Source: Thermanaerothrix solaris
GTDB taxonomy: Bacteria; Chloroflexota; Anaerolineae; Anaerolineales; Anaerolineaceae
Direction: 5' to 3'
Assembly: GCF_032334255.1 (NCBI RefSeq)
Contig: NZ_JAUHMF010000002.1
Span: 682,001 to 746,000 of the forward strand
Length of the DNA: 64,000 nt
The notes below the pieces were generated by a model. The model was not told where the DNA came from and made no database searches. It worked only from the letters and a program-made list of their open reading frames with translations. The translations under genes and the position numbers were made by a program. How positions within the stretch are numbered: position 1 is the stretch's first letter; every line of letters begins with the position of its first letter. This document shows positions 25,171-32,948 of this stretch, in pieces.

Positions 25171-26469
25171 ATGGTTAATGAGATACCTATAACACGTACC
25201 CAATTGTCTAATGGGTTGACCGTGCTACTGAAAGAGATTCACGCTGCGCCACTGATCAGTTTTTGGGTTTGGTATCGGGTGGGTTCGCGGGATGAAGTGC
25301 GCGGAAAGACTGGCCTCTCTCATTGGGTTGAGCACATGCAGTTCAAGGGGACGCCGCGCTTCCCGCCTGGCGTGCTGGATCGTTGGATTTCGCGCGAGGG
25401 CGGGATGTGGAACGCCTTCACGTACCTGGATTGGACAACTTACTTTGAAACCCTTCCGGCGAATAAGATTGACCTTGCGCTTGACCTGGAAGCCGACCGC
25501 ATGGTCAACAGCCGTTTTGATCCCGAAGATGTGGAAGCGGAGCGCACGGTGATCCTTTCCGAACGCGAGGGGAGCGAGAACGAACCGCTCTTCCTTTTGG
25601 GCGAGGCAGTGCAAATGGCGGCGTTTGACCATCATCCTTATCGCTATGAGGTGGTCGGACTTAAGGAGGATCTGCGCCAGATCACCCGTGAGGATTTGTA
25701 TCATCATTATCGCCGCTATTACACACCGGCGAATGCCCTGATCGCCGTGGCGGGCGATTTTGAGACTGACGTGATGCTCAAGAAGATTGAGCAAAATTTC
25801 GGACATTTGCCGCCCGGTGAGGTCATCCGCAAAGAGATCCCTCAAGAGCCGCCGCTGGCTCAGGAGCGACGAGTGGAGGTGAAAGGGCCGGGAACAACGG
25901 TGTTTATGCATCTGGCCTATCGGGCTCCGGCGGCCAACCATCCCGATTTCTTTGCCTTCACGGTTTTAGATAGTTTGTTATCGGGGCCGAGTAGCCTGAA
26001 TATGTTCGGCGGTGGGGGCATTTCCAACAAGACATCACGCCTCTACCAAGCCCTGGTTGAACGCGAATTGGCGGTGAGCATTGGGGGTGGTTTGCACGCC
26101 ACCATTGACCCTTATCTCTACGATTTGGTAATCACCGTTCACCCTAAAAGCACACCTGAAGCCGTGTTGAACGCTGTTGATGCGGAGATTCGGCACTTGC
26201 AAGAAGAGCCGGTGCGCGAGGAGGAGATCCAGCGCGCGCTCAAACAAGCCCGCGCGCTCTTTGCTTATGGGAGCGAAAATATTACCAACCAGGGCTTCTG
26301 GTTGGGGTTCTCGGAAATGTTTGCGACCTACGAGTGGTTTGCGCATTACGTTGAGCGGCTCTCGGCGGTGCAGGCTGAGGATGTTCAGCGCATTGCTCAA
26401 ACTTATCTCCAACCCCAACGGCGGGTAGTAGGCATATATCAACCTACTGGCGAGGAGGCAATGGCATGA
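25171..26469 (+). CDS. M16 family zinc metallopeptidase (catalytic subunit)
   Basis: A 432-residue peptidase with the inverted zinc motif HWVEH at 51-55 (H51, E54, H55) and a downstream metal-binding Glu in VILSEREGSENEP. Two M16 domains are present; the C-terminal R/Y pair region is seen as NIFG-like FGGGGISNKTSRLY and ALFAYGSENITNQG. AAGGAGG precedes the ATG by 15 bases. It forms an ATGA overlap with the next, presumably non-catalytic, paralogue, as in other bacterial M16 heterodimers. Confidence 0.93.
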   Translation: MVNEIPITRTQLSNGLTVLLKEIHAAPLISFWVWYRVGSRDEVRGKTGLSHWVEHMQFKGTPRFPPGVLDRWISREGGMWNAFTYLDWTTYFETLPANKIDLALDLEADRMVNSRFDPEDVEAERTVILSEREGSENEPLFLLGEAVQMAAFDHHPYRYEVVGLKEDLRQITREDLYHHYRRYYTPANALIAVAGDFETDVMLKKIEQNFGHLPPGEVIRKEIPQEPPLAQERRVEVKGPGTTVFMHLAYRAPAANHPDFFAFTVLDSLLSGPSSLNMFGGGGISNKTSRLYQALVERELAVSIGGGLHATIDPYLYDLVITVHPKSTPEAVLNAVDAEIRHLQEEPVREEEIQRALKQARALFAYGSENITNQGFWLGFSEMFATYEWFAHYVERLSAVQAEDVQRIAQTYLQPQRRVVGIYQPTGEEAMA

Positions 26470-27764
26470 CAGCAATCCCCTCATCTGAGATGTGGCGCTC
26501 ACTCCCCGGGCCGGAGGATATCACCCGGGTAGAACTCCCTAATGGTATTGTGGTTTTAACACGGAGTAATTTCAACAGTGCCTCGGTGGTCCTAAATGGT
26601 TATTTACCTTGTGGTAGCCAGTATGATCCTTTGGACAAATTGGGTTTGGCCGGCTTCACGGCGCGGGCGCTAATGCGCGGCACCGCCCGTTATGATTTTC
26701 ACACTCTTCACGATATGTTGGAGTCAGCCGGGGCAAGCCTGGGTTTTAGCGCCAATGTTCATACTATTACGTTTGGCGGGCGCGCCTTGGCTGAAGATTT
26801 GCCGCTGTTGCTGAATCTGCTTTCATCGTGTGTCCGTGAGCCCACGTTCCCCACTGAACAAGTGGAACGACTGCGAGCGCAACTGCTGACAAGCCTGGCC
26901 ATCCGTGCCCAGGATCCGGCAGAAATGGCCGAACTGACCTTTGATGCGTTGCTCTTCCCGGACCATCCTTATGGGCGTTCTGAAGACGGCTATCCTGAAA
27001 CCATTCAGAAAATTACCCGTGAGGATTTGATGGCGTTTCATCAGGAGCATTTCCGTCCGCAGGGGATGGTGTTGGTGGTGGTGGGAGCGGTAACTGCCGA
27101 GGAGGTGATTGCTCAGGTTAACACTGCCTTAGGCGATTGGTTAGCCGCTCCTCTCACAAATGAGGAAAATTTTCCAGCCGTGAAGCCGCCAGCGCAGAGC
27201 GTTCGTCAACATGTGCCATTGCCCGACAAAGTCCAGACCGAATTGATCATCGGCACCCTGGGGCCAAAGCGGAATCACCCCGATTATCTGCCGGCCTCGC
27301 TGGGCAATAATATCCTTGGTCAATTTGGCATGATGGGACGGATTGGCGAAGTTGTTCGAGAAAAAGCAGGTCTGGCCTATTATGCCATGAGCAGCCTGAA
27401 TGCCTGGATGGTGGCAGGTTCTTGGGAGGTCAATGCGGGGGTCAACCCGGCCAACTTGGAGCGGGCGATCGCACTCATTCAGGAGGAGATTCGCCGTTTC
27501 GTCAGCGAGCCGGTGAGTGAAGAGGAACTGAGCGATAGCCAATCCCATTTTATTGGACGGTTGCCTCTCTCTTTGGAATCCAATCCTGGGGTGGCCGGCG
27601 CGATTCTGAATATGGAGCGGTTTAACCTTGGATTGGACTATCTGCAACGCTATCCTCAGCAGGTGCTCGCGGTGACGCGGGAGCAAATTCTTGAGGTGGC
27701 GCGTCGCTACCTCGATCCCGAGCGCTTGATCGTTGTGAGCGCAGGCCCACCTTTAGAAAGTTAA
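26466..27764 (+). CDS. M16 family metallopeptidase-like partner lacking the zinc motif
   Basis: A 432-residue paralogue of the preceding protein. The site where HxxEH should be reads GLAGFTARALMRG, so the zinc ligands are gone and the protein should be non-catalytic. The second domain is conserved (GEVVREKAGLAYYAMSSL, SLESNPGVAGAILNMERF). In mitochondrial MPP and related bacterial pairs the inactive subunit supplies substrate binding through a Gly-rich loop. The overlap with the active gene supports a heterodimer. Confidence 0.9.
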   Translation: MTAIPSSEMWRSLPGPEDITRVELPNGIVVLTRSNFNSASVVLNGYLPCGSQYDPLDKLGLAGFTARALMRGTARYDFHTLHDMLESAGASLGFSANVHTITFGGRALAEDLPLLLNLLSSCVREPTFPTEQVERLRAQLLTSLAIRAQDPAEMAELTFDALLFPDHPYGRSEDGYPETIQKITREDLMAFHQEHFRPQGMVLVVVGAVTAEEVIAQVNTALGDWLAAPLTNEENFPAVKPPAQSVRQHVPLPDKVQTELIIGTLGPKRNHPDYLPASLGNNILGQFGMMGRIGEVVREKAGLAYYAMSSLNAWMVAGSWEVNAGVNPANLERAIALIQEEIRRFVSEPVSEEELSDSQSHFIGRLPLSLESNPGVAGAILNMERFNLGLDYLQRYPQQVLAVTREQILEVARRYLDPERLIVVSAGPPLES

Positions 27765-27768
27765 TGCC

Positions 27769-28158
27769 ATGGCACTGCAGTGCGGGGTTGATTTGGTCGA
27801 GATTCAACGCCTTGAGCGGCTCGATCCGCAAATTCGTCAGCGGTTTTTGCGCCGCGTCTTTACTCCCCTGGAGCTTGAGGAGGCGAACGAGGATCTGGCG
27901 GTGTTAGCGGGGCGATTTGCGGTCAAGGAAGCCGTGGCGAAGGCCTTGGGGTGCGGTATTGGCCCCATTTCCTGGCAAGAGATTGAAGTGCGGCGCGGCC
28001 CGGAAGGCCAACCTTTGCTCCATCTTCACGGTCGGGCGGCGGAACGTGCGGCGGCACTTCATCTGCGGGAATGGTCGGTGAGCATTACCCATACCCGTAC
28101 GCTGGCCATGGCCATGGTGGTTGCGTTAGGTCCCTCAGAGGGAGAGAACGGGGCTTGA
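27769..28158 (+). CDS. acpS: holo-[acyl-carrier-protein] synthase
   Basis: A 129-residue phosphopantetheinyl transferase. The Mg-binding motif GVDLVEIQRLE is at 6-16, the second conserved block AGRFAVKEAVAKAL at 47-60, and a third near SVSITHTRTLAMAMV. AcpS transfers 4-prime-phosphopantetheine from CoA to apo-ACP for fatty-acid synthesis. It begins four bases after the M16 gene stop. The promoter of the next gene is inside its 3-prime end. Confidence 0.94.
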   Translation: MALQCGVDLVEIQRLERLDPQIRQRFLRRVFTPLELEEANEDLAVLAGRFAVKEAVAKALGCGIGPISWQEIEVRRGPEGQPLLHLHGRAAERAAALHLREWSVSITHTRTLAMAMVVALGPSEGENGA

Positions 28159-28183
28159 ACAAGACCGCTCAGGATGCTATGAT
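28155..28183 (+). promoter_or_regulatory. promoter of the metallophosphoesterase gene, nearly leaderless
   Basis: TTGAAC (28155-28160) and TATGAT (28178-28183) are 17 bases apart. The predicted start of transcription is near 28190, three bases before the ATG at 28193, with no Shine-Dalgarno. Confidence 0.55.
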
Positions 28184-28192
28184 GAGCGTGGG

Positions 28193-28906
28193 ATGGAGCA
28201 CATGAATATCCTGGCGGTCAGTGATGTGGAATTGGGTTTTATCTATGACGCCAACATTGTTAACCGCTTTCGCCACATTGATCTGGTGATCAGTTGTGGT
28301 GATCTGCCCCATTACTATCTTGAGTTTATTATCAGTATGCTAGACCGCCCGCTTTATTATGTGGAAGGGAATCATGTGGATAAGGTTGAACTGGGGACAG
28401 GACGTGATCCGCATGCCCCGTGGGGAGCCGTTAACCTCCACCGACGGGTGGTGCGTACACCGGAGGGTTTACTCCTGGCCGGCGTGGAGGGGTGCCTGCA
28501 GTATAATTACGGCCCGCACCAGTACTCCCAGGCAGAGATGTGGCTCATGGTGCTGGGATTAGTGCCCCGTCTGCTGCTCAATCATCTGTTCTATGGGCGC
28601 TACCTGGATATCTTTGTGAGCCACGCGCCACCCTGGAAAATCCATGATCTGGATGACCGCCCCCATCGCGGGATTAAAGCATTTCGCTGGTTGATTGAAA
28701 CGTTTCAACCCGCTTACCATCTGCATGGGCACGTTCATGTCTATCGCAATGACATCCCAACCATCACCCGCGTGGGTAAGACGATTGTCATGAATACTTA
28801 CGGTTACCGCGAAATTGTGTATGAAGTGCCTGAATCGCGACCGGCTTTCTGGCCACGGCGCAAGGCACGGGAGGTTATGCGTGAACGAAATTTCCCCTCG
28901 GGATGA
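28193..28906 (+). CDS. calcineurin-like metallophosphoesterase
   Basis: A 237-residue phosphoesterase. The metal-binding blocks are ILAVSDVELG, VISCGDLP, VEGNHVDK, VSHAPPW and LHGHVHVYR. These match class III/YfcE-like or calcineurin phosphoesterases, where the GDL and GNH and GHxH motifs coordinate a di-metal site. The first block reads SDVE instead of SDxH, so one metal-ligand histidine may be lost. The natural substrate is unknown. The promoter at 28155-28183 favours the start at 28193 over 28202. Confidence 0.86.
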   Translation: MEHMNILAVSDVELGFIYDANIVNRFRHIDLVISCGDLPHYYLEFIISMLDRPLYYVEGNHVDKVELGTGRDPHAPWGAVNLHRRVVRTPEGLLLAGVEGCLQYNYGPHQYSQAEMWLMVLGLVPRLLLNHLFYGRYLDIFVSHAPPWKIHDLDDRPHRGIKAFRWLIETFQPAYHLHGHVHVYRNDIPTITRVGKTIVMNTYGYREIVYEVPESRPAFWPRRKAREVMRERNFPSG

Positions 28907-29837
28907 AAGTTTTCTTGAACGCCTTGCCAAGGCTGATTTTGAGGCGGCATTACGCAAAGGTTTCTGGCGTTCGGTTTTCTCGTGGTTTACCCAGTCCTCA
29001 AATCGCCTTTTACCCTTCGACGAGGTGAAGGCGCGGCTCCCAATGCGTGGACAACACTATATTGGCCTGCAAGAGGTGCCGATTGAGAAAATTATCGGGA
29101 GCGTAGGACGTTATCAGGATTTTGACCGCGCCTTTCTGCCCCGGCATTCTCGTACAGCCTCACGTTGGATCAGCATTGACGTGGCCCATTTGCAGGATAT
29201 TGACCTGCCGCCAGTGGAACTTTACAAGATCGGCGAGGCGTATTTTGTGAAGGATGGCAATCACCGCGTCTCGGTAGCGCGCGAACGGGGGCAGAAATTC
29301 ATTGACGCCTACGTCATTGAAATTGAAACCCCGGTGCCGATTGATGAGCACACGGATATTGACGAGTTGATCACATTGCATGAGAAAGGTGAATTTTATG
29401 CTAAAACGCGGTTGGATCAACTGCGTCCTGGGGCGAAGATAGACCTGACGCTACCAGGGCAGTACGCCAAACTGCTGGAACACATTGATGTGCATCGTTA
29501 CTTTATGGGTTTGGAGCGCGGGGAGGAAGTGCCGTATGAAGAGGCGGTGACGTCCTGGTATGATGAGGTTTATCTACCCCTGGCGCGGGTCATTGAAGCC
29601 AGTGACTTGCTCAAGGATTTTCCAGGCCGAACCGTAGCCGACCTTTATTTATGGATTATTGAGCACCTATGGTACTTGCGCGAACAGTATCGGCGTGAGG
29701 TGACCCCCGAAGAGGCGGCAAATCATTTTCGCGAACAATTCGCCGGCGTGAAGTCATCTTCGTTGCTCGGGATATTGCGCCGCCTCTTCCAAGGGTTGAT
29801 AGCGCATTCTGATCGTGAGGCCGAACCGAAGGGGTAA
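28881..29837 (+). CDS. DUF4032/ParB-like nucleotide-binding-fold protein
   Basis: A 318-residue protein starting at GTG 28881 with GGGAGG upstream; it overlaps the metallophosphoesterase by 26 bases. A ParB-like core is visible: PIEKIIGSVGRYQDFDR, LPPVELYKIGEAYFVKDGNHRVSVARERG (the GxxxVxDGxHR signature) and IDAYVIEIETP. The C-terminal half is helical. ParB-fold relatives bind CTP or DNA, but this family (DUF4032) is uncharacterised. The co-expressed phosphoesterase may be a functional partner. Confidence 0.82.
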   Translation: MNEISPRDESFLERLAKADFEAALRKGFWRSVFSWFTQSSNRLLPFDEVKARLPMRGQHYIGLQEVPIEKIIGSVGRYQDFDRAFLPRHSRTASRWISIDVAHLQDIDLPPVELYKIGEAYFVKDGNHRVSVARERGQKFIDAYVIEIETPVPIDEHTDIDELITLHEKGEFYAKTRLDQLRPGAKIDLTLPGQYAKLLEHIDVHRYFMGLERGEEVPYEEAVTSWYDEVYLPLARVIEASDLLKDFPGRTVADLYLWIIEHLWYLREQYRREVTPEEAANHFREQFAGVKSSSLLGILRRLFQGLIAHSDREAEPKG

Positions 29838-29857
29838 AAGTCCTTTGAGTTGATCCG

Positions 29858-30115
29858 TTAACTTCCTTGCAACGAAGGGGCTGGGTCGCCGAGTTCGAGC
29901 AAACCAAGCCATAAATGGTTGCGTAGAATGCGTCGGTTCGTACGCACTTCAATACCGTTGAGTTGTAGGCGTTCTTGATCCAACATGCTGGGATGTACAA
30001 AGCAAAGGTTGGGTCGAACGCCGTATTTCTTGTGATAGTATTCCGCCGCACGGTGAACTTTAGCGTGTAAATCGGCTTTTGGGTCATCATCATACCAAAG
30101 CATTCCCATTTTCAT
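29858..30115 (-). CDS. conserved small protein, partner of the FtsK-like gene
   Basis: A soluble 85-residue protein (MKMGMLWYDDD at the start, then KADLHAKVHRAAEYYHKKYG helix, RPNLCFVHPSML and a GIEVRTNRRILRNHLWLG segment). No family could be named. It starts 17 bases after the stop of the FtsK-like gene, so it should be co-transcribed from the SOS-type promoter. Its basic/aromatic composition is compatible with a nucleic-acid or protein adaptor, which is only a guess. Confidence 0.7.
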   Translation of the reverse strand: MKMGMLWYDDDPKADLHAKVHRAAEYYHKKYGVRPNLCFVHPSMLDQERLQLNGIEVRTNRRILRNHLWLGLLELGDPAPSLQGS

Positions 30116-30132
30116 TGTTCCACCTCAGGATC

Positions 30133-30918
30133 TTATCGTTCAGGAACCCAAATGTGCAGCCATTGCCCCTGGCTCCTAAGACTGAAACAGGAGGAAGCGG
30201 GTAAGGTCGTACTGAAAGGGTGTGTGGGGAGGCTGAACTTTTGTTTCGTTTCTAAACTTAAATCTGCCGCCCAGATCAGGGTTTTGAATCGGCGCAACCA
30301 ACGCAGGCGAATGGTTTCATTCTTGAGGGTCGTTGCTACAATTGGCCAGATTTTTTGGTTCGGCCCGTAGTGGAGTAGGTATTCCAAAGCCCAAATCGCT
30401 TCGGGATCAGCCCGTAAAACCCATTCCAGATCTTCAATTAAGAGAACAATAGAGGGCCCCCGTAATTTACCTTGTTGTCTTGCGTTCGTCACGTCGGATA
30501 ATTGAACCAGGGTTTGTTCAAGGTCACGGTGGTGTGGGTTGATCCAACGTTCAACAGGGTGGGAGGCGGAAAAGGCTTTGTCGCTCACCAGGAAGAGTTG
30601 CAAAAATTGTGGATCATTTGCCATCCATAGGGACTGGTGCACAACCTCAAGAAGGTTGAGGGGGGTTGTGAGTTCATGACCAATGACCAATAGAGCGCCC
30701 GGAGAAGGATTGTGGAGGTCTAGCAACAATGGGACACCATCCTCACAAACCCCTAAAACGGCTGTTTCATGGGTAAGCAAAGGTAACCCAGAGATGATCT
30801 CCTCCAGAGTGGGGCGTTGGGCAAACTGTAGGGTGAGGGGTGAAATATCCAGGTCTGATGCGTTGGAAATGGGTTTTGTGACCAGATCCAATCGGTATTT
30901 TTGAGTTAAGAGGGCCAT
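30133..30918 (-). CDS. FtsK/HerA-like ATPase-fold protein without a P-loop
   Basis: The 261-residue protein has the order of strands of an FtsK/HerA NTPase: VLGVCEDGVPLLLDL, then LLVIGHELTTPLNLLEVVHQSL (residues 76-97) where the P-loop should be, IVLLIEDLE as a Walker B-like strand (157-165), and WPIVATTLKN (191-200) as the sensor strand. The position of GxxxxGK[ST] reads GHELTTPLN, so nucleotide binding is probably lost. The SD AAGGAG precedes the ATG. The gene is controlled by the SOS-type promoter upstream. Role unknown; a DNA-repair or division-related accessory is plausible. Confidence 0.72.
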   Translation of the reverse strand: MALLTQKYRLDLVTKPISNASDLDISPLTLQFAQRPTLEEIISGLPLLTHETAVLGVCEDGVPLLLDLHNPSPGALLVIGHELTTPLNLLEVVHQSLWMANDPQFLQLFLVSDKAFSASHPVERWINPHHRDLEQTLVQLSDVTNARQQGKLRGPSIVLLIEDLEWVLRADPEAIWALEYLLHYGPNQKIWPIVATTLKNETIRLRWLRRFKTLIWAADLSLETKQKFSLPTHPFSTTLPASSCFSLRSQGQWLHIWVPER

Positions 30919-30970
30919 TATTTTCTCTCCTTTTTCATTTTTCTGGCCTTTTCTTTTGAATGGCCATTTT

Positions 30971-30999
30971 AGTATAACAGAACATTTGTTCTATTTCAA
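30971..30999 (-). promoter_or_regulatory. promoter with a LexA-type SOS box in the spacer
   Basis: Reading the minus strand, TTGAAA (30994-30999) and TATACT (30971-30976) are exactly 17 bases apart. The spacer contains the palindrome AGAACA-AA-TGTTCT (30979-30992), whose core GAAC-N4-GTTC matches the Gram-positive DinR/LexA consensus. Repressor bound here would block RNA polymerase. Transcription would start near 30964, about 46 bases before the ATG at 30918. The box also lies in the divergent upstream region of the acyltransferase gene. Confidence 0.72.
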
Positions 31000-31095
31000 G
31001 GGGTAATCGGGTGATTCTTGGAACGAATTTTCGAGAAACTAAAAATTGGGCTCATCCGCCAAACCCGTTAAAATCAAAGCGGGAGGAATTCATCC

Positions 31096-32004
31096 ATGAA
31101 CCTACTGCAGTCCTTGCTCTACAGCCGCTTCGCTGTTGCGCTTGGCCTGGGAATAAGCCAGGCCGCGCCTCCCTGGTTGGGATACCATATTGCTGACCTG
31201 GGTGCAGCGTTGGTTGCGTCGCGCACTCGGTCGGCCATTGTGCGGGCGATTTGCGTCAACCAATGGGTCATTCGCGGCGAAAATCTGACCCGCCAGCAAA
31301 TGCGGCAAATCGTCAGGGAGGTTTTACGCACCCACGCCCGTAACCTTTACGTTTACTTCCATACTCTCAACCGGCCTCAAGAGGTTTTGGAGCGGGTAAC
31401 GTTTTCCCCTGAGTTTCAGGACCTTTTTGATCACTTGCTACATGAGGGTGGTCCAGCGTTTTTCGTAACTCCCCATCTGAGTAATTTTGACCTGGCTGGA
31501 CGCGCACTGGCCTTACGTGGATTGCGTTTCCAGGTATTGTCTTACCCCCAGCCGCCGGGAGCTTATCGCTGGCAGAATCGCCTGCGCCGCGATAGCGGTA
31601 TTGAGGTTACCCCAATCTCCATGAGCGCCTTGCAACAGGCACGGGCACGCTTACAAAAAGGGGGGATTGTGCTGACCGGGATTGATCGCCCGCTGAGTGA
31701 GACGCGTTATTATCCCCGCTTTTTCGGTCGCCCGGCACCCCTACCGGTCTTTCATGTGCGTTTAGCGCTACAACTCAACCTTCCCGTTATCGTCGTGGCT
31801 TGCATTAGTGTAGGGGAGGGGCGTTATTCCGTCGTTTCTCGGCCACCCGTTATCATGCAGCCCGCCGAAGATTTAGAGCAGGCGTTAATCCAGAATACTG
31901 AGGCCGTTTTGCGTGAAGCCGAAGTGCTCATCCGGCAGGTGCCACATCAGTGGGCGATGTTTTACCCGGTATGGCCGGAAGTCGCAACAGCGTTACCTTT
32001 CTAG
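31096..32004 (+). CDS. lysophospholipid/lipid A-type acyltransferase (LpxL/HtrB family)
   Basis: A 302-residue membrane-associated acyltransferase. The catalytic HX4D motif is H127-L-S-N-F-D132, followed by a conserved ALRGLRFQVLSYP strand and a DRPLSETRYYPRFFGRPAPL block. LpxL relatives acylate lipid A in Gram-negatives; in monoderms the same fold acylates phosphatidylinositol mannosides (PatB-like). The downstream CDP-alcohol phosphatidyltransferase favours the latter kind of role. The SD GGGAGG is 10 bases before the ATG. Confidence 0.86.
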   Translation: MNLLQSLLYSRFAVALGLGISQAAPPWLGYHIADLGAALVASRTRSAIVRAICVNQWVIRGENLTRQQMRQIVREVLRTHARNLYVYFHTLNRPQEVLERVTFSPEFQDLFDHLLHEGGPAFFVTPHLSNFDLAGRALALRGLRFQVLSYPQPPGAYRWQNRLRRDSGIEVTPISMSALQQARARLQKGGIVLTGIDRPLSETRYYPRFFGRPAPLPVFHVRLALQLNLPVIVVACISVGEGRYSVVSRPPVIMQPAEDLEQALIQNTEAVLREAEVLIRQVPHQWAMFYPVWPEVATALPF

Positions 32005-32119
32005 GGCGATGGGGTTGTATTGTTTGTCATGAGATTGCAAGGGGTTTACCTAAGACCCTCTAAGGATTCCTTCATCAAATCATCAAAAATGAGGACTGGT
32101 TTTTGCCCTGGTTTCGTTC

Positions 32120-32125
32120 TATAAT
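32120..32125 (+). promoter_or_regulatory. -10 element before the CDP-alcohol phosphatidyltransferase
   Basis: A perfect TATAAT lies 31 bases before the ATG at 32157. No good -35 was seen at the usual spacing. Confidence 0.4.
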
Positions 32126-32156
32126 GGGGGTAGACCACCTGTCCAGGAGTTCGCCT

Positions 32157-32948
32157 ATGGATCAACCCAATTTGAAAGACCATCAACGCATCAATGATAT
32201 TCTGCTGGGGCCCCTGGAGCGTCCGGCACTGGCTTGGCTGGCGCGCATGATGCCGGCCTGGGTGACCCCGGATATGTTGACGGCCATCGGTTTCCTTTCC
32301 AGCATTTTGATCGCCGTAAGTTATGGATTAACCTCAGTGCATCCGGCGTTTCTGTGGCTGGCATCGGTGGGATTTATCCTGAACTGGTTTGGGGATAGCC
32401 TGGATGGCACGCTGGCGCGCTACCGTAAGATTGAGCGGCCTCATTACGGCTTTTTTATTGACCACCTTGTAGACACGGCTAGTGTGGTGCTGATTTTTAT
32501 CGGTCTGGGGCTTTCACCCTATGTCAACCTGACCATTGCCTTGCTGGGGGCGATATCCTATCTCCAAACCTCGATTGTAGTTTACCTGCTGATGATCACC
32601 AAGGGGGTTTTTCGCATCTCGTTTGCCAAGATTGGGCCAACCGAGGTGCGGGCTATGGCGATCTTGGCCAATGCGATCATCTTCTTTATCGGTAACCCCG
32701 TTCTAACGACTCCCTTAGGCCTGTTCACCTTATATGATGTAATTGTGGTCTTTGTCGGCACATTGTTATTGGTCTTCTCGGCCATTGTAGCAGTGCAAAC
32801 CGGAACCGAACTGGCGCGTCAGGATGATTTGGCGCGCGAGAAAAAGGCTGTGGCAGCCGCGCGCAAGGAACGCCGCCGGGCCAAAACCAAAACTGCCCGG
32901 CGTGCCGGAACGGCGAGGGGTACGGTGCACGGCATGCCGCCAGCCTAA
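32157..32948 (+). CDS. CDP-alcohol phosphatidyltransferase
   Basis: A 263-residue integral membrane enzyme with about six helices. The CDP-alcohol phosphotransferase signature DGxxAR(x8)G(x3)D(x3)D is complete: DGTLAR, then YRKIERPH, G, FFID, HLVD. It transfers a phosphatidyl group from CDP-diacylglycerol to an alcohol such as inositol phosphate, glycerol phosphate or serine. The C-terminus is a basic cytoplasmic tail. Start chosen at 32157 where the coding sequence gains conservation. It follows the LpxL-like gene, suggesting phospholipid or glycolipid assembly. Confidence 0.88.
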   Translation: MDQPNLKDHQRINDILLGPLERPALAWLARMMPAWVTPDMLTAIGFLSSILIAVSYGLTSVHPAFLWLASVGFILNWFGDSLDGTLARYRKIERPHYGFFIDHLVDTASVVLIFIGLGLSPYVNLTIALLGAISYLQTSIVVYLLMITKGVFRISFAKIGPTEVRAMAILANAIIFFIGNPVLTTPLGLFTLYDVIVVFVGTLLLVFSAIVAVQTGTELARQDDLAREKKAVAAARKERRRAKTKTARRAGTARGTVHGMPPA

